Below, piece by piece: positions 5,441 through 5,466 of a stretch of 5,466 nucleotides of DNA. A program made the translations under genes and the position numbers. The notes under the pieces were generated by a model. The model worked only from the letters and a program-made list of their open reading frames with translations, did not search any database and was not told the origin of the DNA. Every line of letters begins with the position of its first letter. Positions within the stretch are counted from its first letter, which is position 1. Source of the stretch: Kiritimatiellia bacterium (GTDB lineage Bacteria > Verrucomicrobiota > Kiritimatiellia > RFP12 > DVOR01); assembly GCA_017646485.1 (NCBI GenBank), contig JAGCML010000326.1, forward strand, positions 1 through 5,466, in the 5' to 3' direction.

Positions 5441-5466
5441 CACCACCATAGCCTAGCCTCATCCCC

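Overview
This 5,466-base window is ordinary bacterial DNA carrying four protein genes, with repeat-rich spacers between them. No rRNA, tRNA, CRISPR array, transposase or phage gene was seen. Nothing in it names a taxon. A bacterial lipoprotein signal, genes without Shine-Dalgarno sites beside genes that have them, roughly balanced base composition, and spacers built from short dispersed repeats (ATTCGTGTAA-type units, GCAGGG/CCCTGC hairpins) are what I would expect of a Gram-negative, possibly PVC-type (Verrucomicrobiota/Lentisphaerota/Kiritimatiellota) genome. That placement is a low-confidence guess.

Layout, left to right. Positions 1-2335 hold two minus-strand paralogues of the CNNM/CorC family (DUF21 membrane domain plus CBS pair). 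The first transcribed gene (2335 to 986) is complete. The second (989 to beyond position 1) is cut by the window edge. They overlap by four bases (ATGA) and the second has a strong GAGGAGG ribosome site, so they form a translationally coupled operon, probably for Mg2+/divalent-cation export or homeostasis. A promoter and a terminator-type hairpin lie just upstream (2368-2412).

Positions 2413-3047 (635 bases) hold no convincing gene. They contain a possibly structured stretch (about 2428-2556), one copy of a dispersed hairpin repeat that recurs at 5381, and a mosaic of short direct repeats with a large imperfect hairpin (2799-2854).

Positions 3048-4025 (minus) encode a lipoprotein with two retropepsin-like aspartyl protease domains, each with its own DTG motif. 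Its near-consensus promoter (TTGACA, 17 bases, TATTAT) sits so close that transcription should begin at or next to the ATG, giving a leaderless mRNA. Diverging from it is a GT-B, GT4-type glycosyltransferase (4195-5295, plus), probably acting on a cell-surface polysaccharide or glycolipid. The last 171 bases hold a possible terminator hairpin and the second copy of the dispersed repeat.

The three units all concern the cell envelope (ion transport, a lipoprotein protease, glycan synthesis), but nothing shows that they work in one pathway. The points most worth a second look are the leaderless lipoprotein promoter, the two-DTG single-chain protease, the divergent second CNNM paralogue, and the mosaic spacer. 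I see no clear evidence of a wholly new system.
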